A DNA stretch of 64,000 bases from an uncultured Winogradskyella sp. (GTDB taxonomy: Bacteria > Bacteroidota > Bacteroidia > Flavobacteriales > Flavobacteriaceae): contig NZ_CANMXL010000004.1 in NCBI RefSeq assembly GCF_947501905.1, positions 493,560 through 557,559 of the forward strand, given 5' to 3'. This document shows, piece after piece, positions 18,082 to 26,116 of the stretch; positions within the stretch are counted from its first letter, which is position 1; each line of letters opens with the position of its first letter. The notes under the pieces were generated by a model, which was not told the origin of the DNA, did no database searches, and worked only from the letters and a program-made list of their open reading frames with translations. Position numbers and translations under genes: made by a program.

Positions 18082-19567
18082 AAAAAGAGAACCTATTAAT
18101 GTTATTTGGTTTAAACGTGACCTTCGGCTTCAGGATAATGAAGCCATTTCTAATGCGCTTAAATCTGAAAAGCGAACACTACTACTCTATGTTTTTGAAA
18201 ATATATTATTAAATGATAATCATTATAGTGACCGACATTTTAATTTTATAAGGGAATCAATTAGAGATATAAACTGTCAGCTACAACAACATAACACTAA
18301 AGTACTAGCTATTAACTCTGATATTATAAGTACTCTTAATGCGCTCCAAGAGCTTTATAAAATAGATACTGTTTTCTCTCATACTGAAACAGGAATTTTA
18401 GTCACTTACAATCGTGATAAAGAATTCAATCGTTATTGTAGAAATAACTTTATTAAATGGAAAGAAAATAAAAATAATGGTGTAGAACGTGGTTTATTAA
18501 ATAGAGATAATTGGTTTGAAAATTGGGAAGATTATATGTCTCAGAATTTAGAGGTCTTTGAACCATCCAATAATCAATTCTTAAGTTTAGAAGAAATTGC
18601 AAGTTTAGAAAGCTTTTTATCTTTTACGGACTTAACTACACCAATAGATACAAGTTTCCAAAAAGGTGGCTCAACAACTGGATGGAAATATGCTAACTCC
18701 TTTTTTGAAGACCGATATAAAGACTATATGTTCAACATTTCAAAACCTGAAAACTCCAGAACTAGTTGTAGTCGTATATCTCCGTATATAGCTTGGGGCA
18801 ATCTTTCTATTCGTCAAGTATTTCAAAAAGGTAAAGCCGTAAAAGAAAAGAGTAAAGATAAAAGACATATTAACGCTTTTTTATCGCGGTTACGTTGGCA
18901 AGCTCATTTTATTCAAAAGTTTGAAATGGAGCATACCATGGAACATGCTAGTGTAAATAAAGGGTACCATAAACTCAAAAAGAGTATATCTGATGAGTAC
19001 CAAAAAGCTTGGAAAGAAGGTCAAACTGGATTTCCACTTGTAGATGCCAGTATGCGATGCTTAATAGAAACAGGTTATGTTAACTTTAGAATGCGTGCTA
19101 TGCTCGCTTCATTTTTTACACATATTTTATGGCAACCATGGCAAGCTGCTACCACACACCTATCACAACAGTTTCTAGATTTTGAACCTGGTATTCATTT
19201 CCCCCAATTGCAAATGCAAGCAGGAGAAACAGGCATTAACAACTTAAGAATTTACAATCCAACAACCAATAGTCTAAAGTATGATGCTGATGCTATATTC
19301 ATAAAAAAATGGGTCCCAGAGTTAGCTCACTTAGACATCCATTTTATACATGAGCCTAATCTTATGACACCAATGGAATCTGGCTTTTATAATTTTGAGC
19401 TTGGTAAAGACTATCCCAAGCCTATTGTAGATATTAAAATAAACCGCAAAAAAGCTAGTGATATTCTTTGGAATATGAAAAAAGACCCTGATGTTATCCG
19501 TGAAAGTTTTAGGATACTAAAACGACATACTATTAGCGATAGAAATCGTATGCTTAAAACTGATTAA
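18074..19567 (+). CDS. cryptochrome/photolyase family protein, divergent subgroup
   Basis: 497 residues from ATG 18074, overlapping the previous gene by 8 bp; an upstream TTG at 18068 is less likely. The N-terminus NVIWFKRDLRLQDNEAI and the FAD-domain segments TGFPLVDASMRCLIETGY and RAMLASFFTHILWQPW are typical. The usual GNWQW segment next to FAD is replaced by IHFPQLQMQAG (residues 374-384), a form I recall from a bacterial photolyase subgroup whose role is not well defined. It is the last gene of operon 1; a new promoter follows. Confidence 0.85.
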   Translation: MLKKREPINVIWFKRDLRLQDNEAISNALKSEKRTLLLYVFENILLNDNHYSDRHFNFIRESIRDINCQLQQHNTKVLAINSDIISTLNALQELYKIDTVFSHTETGILVTYNRDKEFNRYCRNNFIKWKENKNNGVERGLLNRDNWFENWEDYMSQNLEVFEPSNNQFLSLEEIASLESFLSFTDLTTPIDTSFQKGGSTTGWKYANSFFEDRYKDYMFNISKPENSRTSCSRISPYIAWGNLSIRQVFQKGKAVKEKSKDKRHINAFLSRLRWQAHFIQKFEMEHTMEHASVNKGYHKLKKSISDEYQKAWKEGQTGFPLVDASMRCLIETGYVNFRMRAMLASFFTHILWQPWQAATTHLSQQFLDFEPGIHFPQLQMQAGETGINNLRIYNPTTNSLKYDADAIFIKKWVPELAHLDIHFIHEPNLMTPMESGFYNFELGKDYPKPIVDIKINRKKASDILWNMKKDPDVIRESFRILKRHTISDRNRMLKTD

Positions 19568-19618
19568 TTACTGTCTCTACTGTAAAAAAATTACAATCAT
19601 AATTCTCTGTTAATTTTT

Positions 19619-19659
19619 GTTTAATCATTTTAAAAAAAGATTAAACATTCGTAATTTTG
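19619..19659 (+). promoter_or_regulatory. operator and -7 element of photoreactivation operon 2
   Basis: Inverted repeat GTTTAATC (19619-19626) and GATTAAAC (19639-19646) with a 12-bp spacer, then five bases, then a perfect TAATTTTG (19652-19659). Spacing and flanks match the element at 11076-11116, pointing to common control of the two operons. Confidence 0.7.
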
Positions 19660-19666
19660 AAATAAC

Positions 19667-20092
19667 ATGATTATTGATACAACTTATTACAATAAAGAGC
19701 ATAAGCAAGTAATAGCGGATTTAGTAGGTCCAGAATTTTCTTTGGTACAAAAGTTGAAGATGAATGGTGTAGGTAGCAAACGTATGATAATTGATGAAGT
19801 AAGTCCTAATATGAAATCAATGATTAATTTGGTATCGGACATTAATTATTCTAACATAGAATTACGACCAAAAGGTATATTACTAATGATTAACCAAGGA
19901 CTAAAGAATTTTACATGGATAATTCCATATTATCAATTGGTCATATACAAAACAAATGGTAGTAGCATACACGCACAAGGAAGATTTGTTCATTATAGAA
20001 ATAACAAAACCTTCAAAGAAAATAAAAAGTTTTTTGACAAGCTTTTAAACGAAAAAGTAAAGTATGATATGGCACACGCCATGCCCATGTAA
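19667..20092 (+). CDS. conserved hypothetical protein, first gene of operon 2
   Basis: 141 residues, soluble, with an alpha/beta pattern (RPKGILLMINQGLKNFTW, PYYQLVIYKTNGSSIHAQG). I do not recognise a family with a known role. It directly follows the TAATTTTG promoter and the shared operator, with ATG only 8 bp after the -7 element, and is one base from the TIGR03643 gene. Cotranscription with folE, TspO and a photolyase suggests a part in the light or oxidative stress response. Confidence 0.75.
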   Translation: MIIDTTYYNKEHKQVIADLVGPEFSLVQKLKMNGVGSKRMIIDEVSPNMKSMINLVSDINYSNIELRPKGILLMINQGLKNFTWIIPYYQLVIYKTNGSSIHAQGRFVHYRNNKTFKENKKFFDKLLNEKVKYDMAHAMPM

Positions 20093-20093
20093 A

Positions 20094-20366
20094 ATGAAAT
20101 TAACAGAAAGAGAAATAGACCGTATTATTGAAATGGCTTGGGAAGACAGAACAACCTTCGATGCTATTAAGTTTCAGTTTAGTCTAAAAGAACAGGAAGT
20201 GATTAACCTCATGCGTCGAGAAATGAAACCAAGCAGTTTCAAAATGTGGAGAGCACGTGTGCAAGGGAGAGCTACAAAACATAGCAAAAAAAGAAATTTT
20301 GAAGAAGGCAGATTTAAATGCTCGAGACAAAAATCTATATCAAATAACTCTATATCAAAACGATAA
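20094..20366 (+). CDS. TIGR03643-family small basic protein
   Basis: 90 residues from ATG 20094 (an upstream in-frame extension to 20064 lies inside the previous gene). The sequence REIDRIIEMAWEDRTTFDAI and MRREMKPSSFKMWRARVQGR is the TIGR03643 pattern: an N-terminal HTH-like helical region followed by a strongly basic tail (TKHSKKRN), suggesting nucleic acid binding. Members are typically near photolyase or cryptochrome genes in marine bacteria. The biochemical role is unknown. Confidence 0.83.
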   Translation: MKLTEREIDRIIEMAWEDRTTFDAIKFQFSLKEQEVINLMRREMKPSSFKMWRARVQGRATKHSKKRNFEEGRFKCSRQKSISNNSISKR

Positions 20367-20423
20367 ACCGTGCTTTGATTTAAGGTTGGAGTTCTTAAAG
20401 ACAGCACATTAAAAAGATTCTTA

Positions 20424-21116
20424 ATGGAAACAAAAACAATTCCCACTAAAAATGGTCATGCCTTAAACGGATTCAGTATCGAAGATATTGGAGACGACCA
20501 TTTATTTACAAGTTTAGACACACCAATGAATCCCAATGCTTTTGATATGTCTGATAAAGAGAAAAAAGAACGTATCTCTATATTATTTTCAGAAATCATG
20601 GATGTTATGGGCTTGGACTTAACGGACGATTCCCTTCAAGGAACGCCAGACCGAGTTGCTAAAATGTACATCGAAGAAATATTCTCGGGTTTAGACCCAA
20701 AAAACAAACCTAAAGTCGCGTTGTTTGATAATAAGTATCAATACAACCAGATGTTAGTAGAAAAAGACATTACCTTCTACTCAAACTGTGAGCACCACTT
20801 TGTACCAATCATAGGCAAAGCTCATGTCGCTTACATTTCTTCTGGTAAGGTCATAGGCTTATCAAAATTGAATAGAATTGTACAATACTATGCTAAACGC
20901 CCACAAGTACAAGAGCGTTTAACACAGCAAATAGCTAATGAGCTTAAAAATGTGTTAGGTACAGAAGATGTTGCCATTGTTATAGATGCAAAGCATTTAT
21001 GTGTATCTTCAAGGGGTGTTAAAGATGACACTTCTACCACGATTACAACATACTATGGCGGTGCATTTAATACGCCAGAAAAAATTAATGAACTTCAAAA
21101 TTATATAAACAGTTAA
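20424..21116 (+). CDS. folE: GTP cyclohydrolase I
   Basis: 230 residues. The zinc and active-site residues are present: SNCEHHFVPI (Cys, His-His) and DAKHLCVSSRGVKD (second Cys), with LSKLNRIVQYYAKRPQVQERL between. It converts GTP to dihydroneopterin triphosphate, the first step of folate and pterin synthesis. Within a photolyase operon it probably supplies the reduced folate (MTHF) antenna chromophore or extra folate under light stress; a second housekeeping copy may exist elsewhere. It is followed 2 bp later by a small gene. Confidence 0.93.
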   Translation: METKTIPTKNGHALNGFSIEDIGDDHLFTSLDTPMNPNAFDMSDKEKKERISILFSEIMDVMGLDLTDDSLQGTPDRVAKMYIEEIFSGLDPKNKPKVALFDNKYQYNQMLVEKDITFYSNCEHHFVPIIGKAHVAYISSGKVIGLSKLNRIVQYYAKRPQVQERLTQQIANELKNVLGTEDVAIVIDAKHLCVSSRGVKDDTSTTITTYYGGAFNTPEKINELQNYINS

Positions 21117-21118
21117 AT

Positions 21119-21346
21119 ATGGATATTTTAAAAAGAGCTGTTGAATTTGAAAACAGAAAGTTTTCATTCAAAACCACAAGTGATAGAATTGTAGCTGCAA
21201 GAGAAGCAAAAGAATTAATTCTTGCTGTTAATGAAGTCTACAAACAAAAGAAAGATGCAAAATTAATGGACCTAATGAAGCGTCTAACAGTAATTAAACA
21301 AAAGATAGAAAAGCGCCTTAAAGGACGTCCTTTAACAGCTGCATAA
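21119..21346 (+). CDS. small helical hypothetical protein
   Basis: 75 residues, highly charged, predicted to be almost wholly alpha-helical and coiled-coil-like (AAREAKELILAVNEVYKQK; KRLTVIKQKIEKRLKGRP). No family recognised. The 2-bp gaps on both sides place it firmly in the folE-SDR operon, which is the main evidence that it is real. Confidence 0.7.
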   Translation: MDILKRAVEFENRKFSFKTTSDRIVAAREAKELILAVNEVYKQKKDAKLMDLMKRLTVIKQKIEKRLKGRPLTAA

Positions 21347-21348
21347 TA

Positions 21349-22032
21349 ATGGGGAAATATATTGTTGTAGGTGGTAGCAAAGGCATTGGTAATGCTATTG
21401 TAAATAACTTATTGAAAAATCATGAAGTAATTAATATTAGCCGGACTGAGCCAGAAAATAATCATCATAATCTCACACACCTAAGTTGTGATATAGTTAG
21501 TGGAGATTTACCTGATATCAACGAAGCTGATGGTTTGGTATATTGCCCAGGAAGTATTAATCTAAAGCCTATTAATAGACTAAGTTTAGAGGATTTTAAA
21601 AATGATTTTGAAATTAACGTCATTGGAGCGGTAAAAACTGTTCAGAAGTATTTATCCGCTTTAAAAAACGGTAATAATCCTTCGATTGTATTTTTTAGTA
21701 CAGTGGCTTCGGATTTAGGTATGCCATTTCATGCTTCTGTGGCTGCTTCAAAATCTGCTGTAGAGGGTTTAACCAAATCTTTAGGTGCAGAATTAGCACC
21801 AACAATCCGTGTAAATGCAATTGCGCCTACGGTTACTGATACAGATTTAGCTTCAAAATTATTACGTAATGACCGGATGATAGAGAATATGAAAGAACGT
21901 CATCCGCTAAAAAAATACCTACAACCACAAGAAGTTGCAGATATGGCAACATTTTTACTTTCTGATAAAGCTGCAGCTTTATCTGGTCAAATCTTTAAAA
22001 TGGATTGTGGTATAACTAGTTTCAAAATATAA
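21349..22032 (+). CDS. short-chain dehydrogenase-like protein without the catalytic Tyr
   Basis: 227 residues with the classical SDR nucleotide loop VGGSKGIGNAI and the RVNAIAPTVTDT segment. The expected YxxxK motif reads VAASK (V131, K135), so the general-acid Tyr is replaced by Val, while the Ser of the triad (FFSTVAS) and the Lys remain. I recall related proteins from light-response clusters showing the same replacement, so it may be a fixed family trait and not decay. It could bind NAD(P) without ordinary SDR chemistry. Confidence 0.85.
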   Translation: MGKYIVVGGSKGIGNAIVNNLLKNHEVINISRTEPENNHHNLTHLSCDIVSGDLPDINEADGLVYCPGSINLKPINRLSLEDFKNDFEINVIGAVKTVQKYLSALKNGNNPSIVFFSTVASDLGMPFHASVAASKSAVEGLTKSLGAELAPTIRVNAIAPTVTDTDLASKLLRNDRMIENMKERHPLKKYLQPQEVADMATFLLSDKAAALSGQIFKMDCGITSFKI

Positions 22033-22039
22033 TTGACTT

Positions 22040-22579
22040 ATGAATCCATTAAAAGCTTTTGTTGGTACGCTATCAACAACAGAAAAACATATAGGACAAC
22101 ATGCGACAGAATCTTTACATGATATTGCTATTAATTCTTTACAAGGTCATCCGATTGATTTATCCGAATTCAAAGGCAGAAAAATCTTATTCGTAAATGT
22201 AGCTTCAAAATGTGGGTTTACACCACAATATAGAGAACTTCAAAAGTTAAGTGATAGTTACAAAGATAAACTCGTAGTTATTGGTGTGCCTTGCAACCAA
22301 TTTGGAAAACAAGAACCTGGCAATTCTAATGAAATTGAAGAGTTTTGTGAGGTTAATTATGGCGTTACTTTCTTAATTACAGAAAAAATAGATGTTAAAG
22401 GATCTCTACAACACCCTCTTTATGCTTGGCTAACTAAAAAAGCGATTAACGGTAAACAGAATTCTACCGTTAAGTGGAATTTTCAAAAATATTTGGTGGA
22501 CGAAGATGGTGAATTTTTAGACTACTTCTACTCTATTACTAAACCTATGAATTCTCGTATTACATCTCATCTAAAATAA
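22040..22579 (+). CDS. glutathione peroxidase family protein
   Basis: 179 residues. Peroxidatic Cys in NVASKCGFTPQY, the VPCNQFGKQEPG segment with the catalytic Gln, and KWNFQKYLV with the catalytic Trp and Asn are all present. Bacterial Cys-type GPx enzymes reduce hydrogen and lipid peroxides, usually with thioredoxin. No signal peptide is visible; the first 35 residues are a non-conserved extension. It fits photo-oxidative defence in this operon. Confidence 0.93.
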   Translation: MNPLKAFVGTLSTTEKHIGQHATESLHDIAINSLQGHPIDLSEFKGRKILFVNVASKCGFTPQYRELQKLSDSYKDKLVVIGVPCNQFGKQEPGNSNEIEEFCEVNYGVTFLITEKIDVKGSLQHPLYAWLTKKAINGKQNSTVKWNFQKYLVDEDGEFLDYFYSITKPMNSRITSHLK

Positions 22580-22585
22580 AATAGT

Positions 22586-22756
22586 ATGTTTGGGTTATTC
22601 AAAAAAACATCAGAATTAGAAAAGCTTCAAAAGCAATACGAAAAGCTTTTAGCTGAGTCGCACAAATTGTCTACAACAAACCGCTCGGCTAGTGATAAAA
22701 AAGTAGCAGAAGCGCAACTAATTTTAGAACAAATAGAAATCCTTTCTTCAAAGTAA
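22586..22756 (+). CDS. Lacal_2735-like small protein
   Basis: 56 residues, ATG 22586, ending one base before the TspO ATG. The sequence opens MFGLFKKTSELEKLQKQYEK and continues ESHKLSTTNRSASDKK and AEAQLILEQIEI, which matches the small flavobacterial family annotated as Lacal_2735. Predicted to be a helical hairpin. Function unknown. Its 6-bp and 1-bp spacing to neighbours supports translation as part of the operon. Confidence 0.83.
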   Translation: MFGLFKKTSELEKLQKQYEKLLAESHKLSTTNRSASDKKVAEAQLILEQIEILSSK

Positions 22757-22757
22757 A

Positions 22758-23222
22758 ATGAAAAAAATTTACTTTTTTATACTCTTTCTAGTTATAAACT
22801 TTGGAGGCCTTGCTCTTGGTAGCTGGCTCATGGATGGAGGTTCAACAGGAGAATGGTATAATAACCTTAGTAAAGCACCTTGGACGCCGCCAGGTTGGGT
22901 TTTTGGAGCGGCATGGACGACAATTATGCTATGTTTTTCTTGGTATCTCGCAGAGCTTTTTTATTTAAGAGCTTCAAAATTTTTGTGGATTTTATACGGT
23001 TTTCAAGTGTTGCTTAACGTAAGCTGGAATTGGGTGTTCTTTGATCAACACTTAATGCAAGTTGGCATGGTCATCATAATTCTGTTAACCTTAGTTCTTT
23101 TCTATTATTTTATTACCTTCAGAAATGAGCGTTTAAAGAATTTTAAATACTTACTACTTCCTTATTTAATTTGGTTGTGTATTGCAACATCTCTCAATGC
23201 ATACATTGTACTTAATAACTAG
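22758..23222 (+). CDS. tspO: TspO/MBR family tryptophan-rich sensory protein
   Basis: 154 residues, five predicted membrane helices, with the family signature WYNNLSKAPWTPPGWVFGAAW and the WNWVFF segment. TspO proteins bind porphyrins and are linked to light- and oxygen-dependent stress responses, catalysing light-driven porphyrin breakdown in some bacteria. That agrees with a photo-oxidative stress operon. Confidence 0.93.
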   Translation: MKKIYFFILFLVINFGGLALGSWLMDGGSTGEWYNNLSKAPWTPPGWVFGAAWTTIMLCFSWYLAELFYLRASKFLWILYGFQVLLNVSWNWVFFDQHLMQVGMVIIILLTLVLFYYFITFRNERLKNFKYLLLPYLIWLCIATSLNAYIVLNN

Positions 23223-23250
23223 AACTATCATCAATTATATGCCTTTATAA

Positions 23251-23721
23251 ATGAAAATATACACACTCCATAAAAAACAAAATCTCCCAATAACTAAAGA
23301 AGAGGCTTGGGCGTTTCTATCTAGTCCAAAAAATCTAAAAACCATCACACCAGATTATATGGGTTTTAATATCTTATCTGGTGCAGACAAGCCAATGTTT
23401 CCTGGGCAAATCATTCAATATATAGTCACACCCGTTTTAGGAATAAAAACAAAATGGGTCACAGAAATTACACATGTAAAAGACCATGAATATTTTGTGG
23501 ATGAACAACGTTTTGGCCCCTATGCACTTTGGCATCACAAGCATTTTATAAAAGAAATAGATGGCGGTATTGAGATGGAAGACATTATAGATTATAAAAT
23601 CCCTTTTGGTATCTTAGGTCAATTAGTACATCCGATATTGGTAAAACCCAAATTAGAAGAAATCTTCAGTTATAGAACCAACAAATTAGAAGCGTTATTT
23701 GGCAAGTATGAAAAAGCCTGA
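23251..23721 (+). CDS. SRPBCC-family ligand-binding protein
   Basis: 156 residues with a START/Bet v1-like pattern (LPITKEEAWAFLSSPKNLKTITP near the N-terminus, WVTEITHVKDHEYFVDEQRFGP, HHKHFIKEIDGG). Such proteins are frequently found next to photolyases and SDRs in light-induced clusters. The ligand is unknown. Its last 14 bp overlap the start of the downstream photolyase gene. Confidence 0.85.
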   Translation: MKIYTLHKKQNLPITKEEAWAFLSSPKNLKTITPDYMGFNILSGADKPMFPGQIIQYIVTPVLGIKTKWVTEITHVKDHEYFVDEQRFGPYALWHHKHFIKEIDGGIEMEDIIDYKIPFGILGQLVHPILVKPKLEEIFSYRTNKLEALFGKYEKA

Positions 23722-25018
23722 AAAAGTAAATATATTTTGGTTTAGGCGCGATTTAAGGCTCGATGATAATGTAGGCCTTTATCATGCATTGAATAGTAAC
23801 TTACCCGTTTTACCTATTTTTATTTTTGATACTGAAATATTAGATAAGCTTCCTAAAAAGGATGCTAGAGTAACCTTCATACACAACACACTTCAAAGCC
23901 TAAGAGAAACACTACAGCAAGACTATAAAAGTAGTTTAGCCATATACAAAGGCAAACCTCTAGAAGTTTACAAACAACTGGTTAATACGTATCATATAGA
24001 AACCGTTTTTACCAACCATGATTATGAGCCTTATGCCAGAACTCGTGATAAAGATATTTCAGAATTTTTATCATCAAATGCTATTGCATTTAAAACGTAT
24101 AAAGACCAAGTTATTTTTGAAAAAGACGAAGTGGTTAAAAAGGATGGTAAGCCCTATATGGTTTACACACCATATTTTCGGATGTGGAAAGAGAATTTTA
24201 AAACATTAGATTTTAAAATCTATGACACTGAGTCCTTATTAACTCATACGTTTTCAGATTCTGAATTACCAAACTTAAGTCTAACTGAAATTGGTTTTGA
24301 AGCATCCTCACAAGACATAAAACCATATAATGTATCATCTAAACTCATCCAAGATTACGAAGCTACCAGAAATTTCCCTGCGATGGATAATACATCGCGT
24401 CTTGGGCCTCATTTACGTTTTGGTACCGTAAGCGTGCGTAAAATGATGCAAAAAGCCATGGCCGAAGAGAATGATACATTTATGAAAGAATTGATTTGGC
24501 GCGAATTTTTTATGCAAATTCTTTGGCACTTTCCGCATACAAAAGACCAATCATTTAAGGCAAAATATGATCGGATAGAATGGCGTAACAACGAAGACGA
24601 ATTTAAAAAATGGTGTGATGGGCAAACAGGTTATCCTTTAGTAGATGCTGGTATGCGTCAACTCAATGAAACTGGCTTTATGCATAATCGTGTACGCATG
24701 TTAGTAGGTAGTTTTTTGTGCAAGCATTTATTAATCGATTGGCGTTGGGGAGAAGCCTATTTTGCCGAGAAATTACATGACTACGATATGTCTAGCAATA
24801 TTGGCAACTGGCAATGGGTTGCTGGCTCTGGTGTTGATGCCGCGCCATATTTTAGAATTTTTAATCCTACCACGCAAATTTTAAAATTTGATAAGCAACT
24901 AGACTATATCAAAAAATGGGTGCCAGACTTTCAAGAACTGACCTATCCACAACCTATGGTAGACCATAAAATAGCTAGAGAGCGTTGTTTAGAGACCTAT
25001 AAAAGTGCTATAAACTAA
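23708..25018 (+). CDS. phrB: deoxyribodipyrimidine (CPD) photolyase
   Basis: 436 residues from ATG 23708 (the frame extends to 23699, but ATG 23708 gives the standard start MKKPEKVNIFWFRRDLRLDDN). FAD-domain motifs are canonical: TGYPLVDAGMRQLNETGFMHNR, HDYDMSSNIGNWQWVAG with the electron-transfer Trp, and YFRIFNP. This is the most conventional CPD photolyase of the four in the island and probably does most of the cyclobutane dimer repair. Last gene of operon 2, followed by a terminator. Confidence 0.94.
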   Translation: MKKPEKVNIFWFRRDLRLDDNVGLYHALNSNLPVLPIFIFDTEILDKLPKKDARVTFIHNTLQSLRETLQQDYKSSLAIYKGKPLEVYKQLVNTYHIETVFTNHDYEPYARTRDKDISEFLSSNAIAFKTYKDQVIFEKDEVVKKDGKPYMVYTPYFRMWKENFKTLDFKIYDTESLLTHTFSDSELPNLSLTEIGFEASSQDIKPYNVSSKLIQDYEATRNFPAMDNTSRLGPHLRFGTVSVRKMMQKAMAEENDTFMKELIWREFFMQILWHFPHTKDQSFKAKYDRIEWRNNEDEFKKWCDGQTGYPLVDAGMRQLNETGFMHNRVRMLVGSFLCKHLLIDWRWGEAYFAEKLHDYDMSSNIGNWQWVAGSGVDAAPYFRIFNPTTQILKFDKQLDYIKKWVPDFQELTYPQPMVDHKIARERCLETYKSAIN

Positions 25019-25123
25019 ATATTTAAAAAATATTTTAAGATTTATACAATAAAACAAAATAGTTACCGTTACGATATTAAGACAGTAATGTCTTAGACGG
25101 AATAACCATTTCAAAAACAATTT

Positions 25124-25152
25124 AAAAAGCTCTGATTTTCAGGGCTTTTTAT
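25124..25152 (+). terminator. rho-independent terminator of operon 2
   Basis: AAAAAGCTCTGA, loop, TCAGGGCTTTTT with a T-rich tail, about 105 bp after the photolyase stop. Confidence 0.75.
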
Positions 25153-25288
25153 TTATCCAAAAGTAAAGTTCTCATATTAATATTTATAACAACAATAATT
25201 GTTATTACCAATCATCGACACGGTTTTTCATTATCTTCACAAAAAACAGGCAACTGCACATAGCGCAGTGTTGTGCACAAGCTAAAAA

Positions 25289-25855
25289 ATGAGAGATCCA
25301 TTAAAAATATTGCTTCTGATTTTGACTTTAGTTTCTTGTAAAAACCAAACAGAAACTAAATCAGAATTGACTAAAGAAACGGCTGAATTGACTATAGAAA
25401 TTCCTCAAATGGAATTACAGCAAACTGATTCAATTACGAAACAGTGGTATTTTATGGTTTTTGAAAAAGGAGGTTGTTTAGGTGGAACACAATATGTGAC
25501 TGAAAAAAAGAGAGAAATTCCTACTATGGTTTTTAGTGAGAAGGAATGGAAAAAGTTTGCGGAAAATGATAAAACGAAGTTGACTGAATTTCTAATCTCT
25601 AAACTTTCTGATACAACAAAAACTAAAGTTCATACTTGTCCATTTTTTGGAGCTACCAATGGAGAAATGGCTGTTTATTCACTTCAGCACATTCATAATA
25701 TTAATTGGCTTGAATTTTCGGAATTTAAAGAATATAAAGACCGAGAATATGGAAATGCAACTGACCAACCGCAAATGTGGTTACAGAACATATTAAAAGA
25801 CGAAACAAAACGGAATAAATTAGCGGAATTATATCGCAATGAACTGAAAAAATAA
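25289..25855 (+). CDS. cassette lipoprotein, array A cassette 1
   Basis: 188 residues with a lipoprotein signal ending LVSC (Cys about residue 17), followed by a Thr/Glu-rich linker. The mature domain contains GGCLGGTQYVTEKKR and KTKVHTCPFFGATNGEM with a Cys pair; no family recognised. The gene is flanked by GTTGTGCACAAGCT before and AGCCAGTGCACAA after, the inverted ends of a cassette. Probably attached to a membrane facing the periplasm or outside. Function unknown. Confidence 0.75.
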   Translation: MRDPLKILLLILTLVSCKNQTETKSELTKETAELTIEIPQMELQQTDSITKQWYFMVFEKGGCLGGTQYVTEKKREIPTMVFSEKEWKKFAENDKTKLTEFLISKLSDTTKTKVHTCPFFGATNGEMAVYSLQHIHNINWLEFSEFKEYKDREYGNATDQPQMWLQNILKDETKRNKLAELYRNELKK

Positions 25856-25861
25856 AAGCCA

Positions 25862-26028
25862 GTGCACAATAACGACTATAGTTCATTACGGCTGAAATTC
25901 CTAATCGGAATTTCAAGCCTTTTTGCTAAATTTATGGTTTGCTACCGCCAGTTCGCTACGCTCGTGTCTGCGGAATGATACTCGCGTACCATTCTGTAAC
26001 GAAATCATACACCAAACCGTTGTAGCCA
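25862..26028 (+). repeat. attC-like site A1
   Basis: Left arm GTGCACAATAACG with ACTATAG following; right arm ATACACCAAACC then GTTGTAGCCA. The loop part contains two nested hairpins (AAATTCCTAATCGGAATTT; a GCTACGCTCG segment). The left terminal motif pairs with the start of cassette 1, and the right terminal motif belongs to cassette 2. Confidence 0.65.
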
Positions 26029-26116
26029 ATTGAAAATCAAGACTTAAAAATCCTATTCTACATTTGTAGAAGTCAAATAAAATCTCTACGTTTGTAGAGT
26101 TAAAATATCATTATAA

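Noticed and set aside
25943..26000. CRISPR-like or other repeat array in the intergenic hairpins of site A1
   Set aside because: There is only one nested palindrome without regularly spaced repeats; it is the variable tip of an attC-like site.
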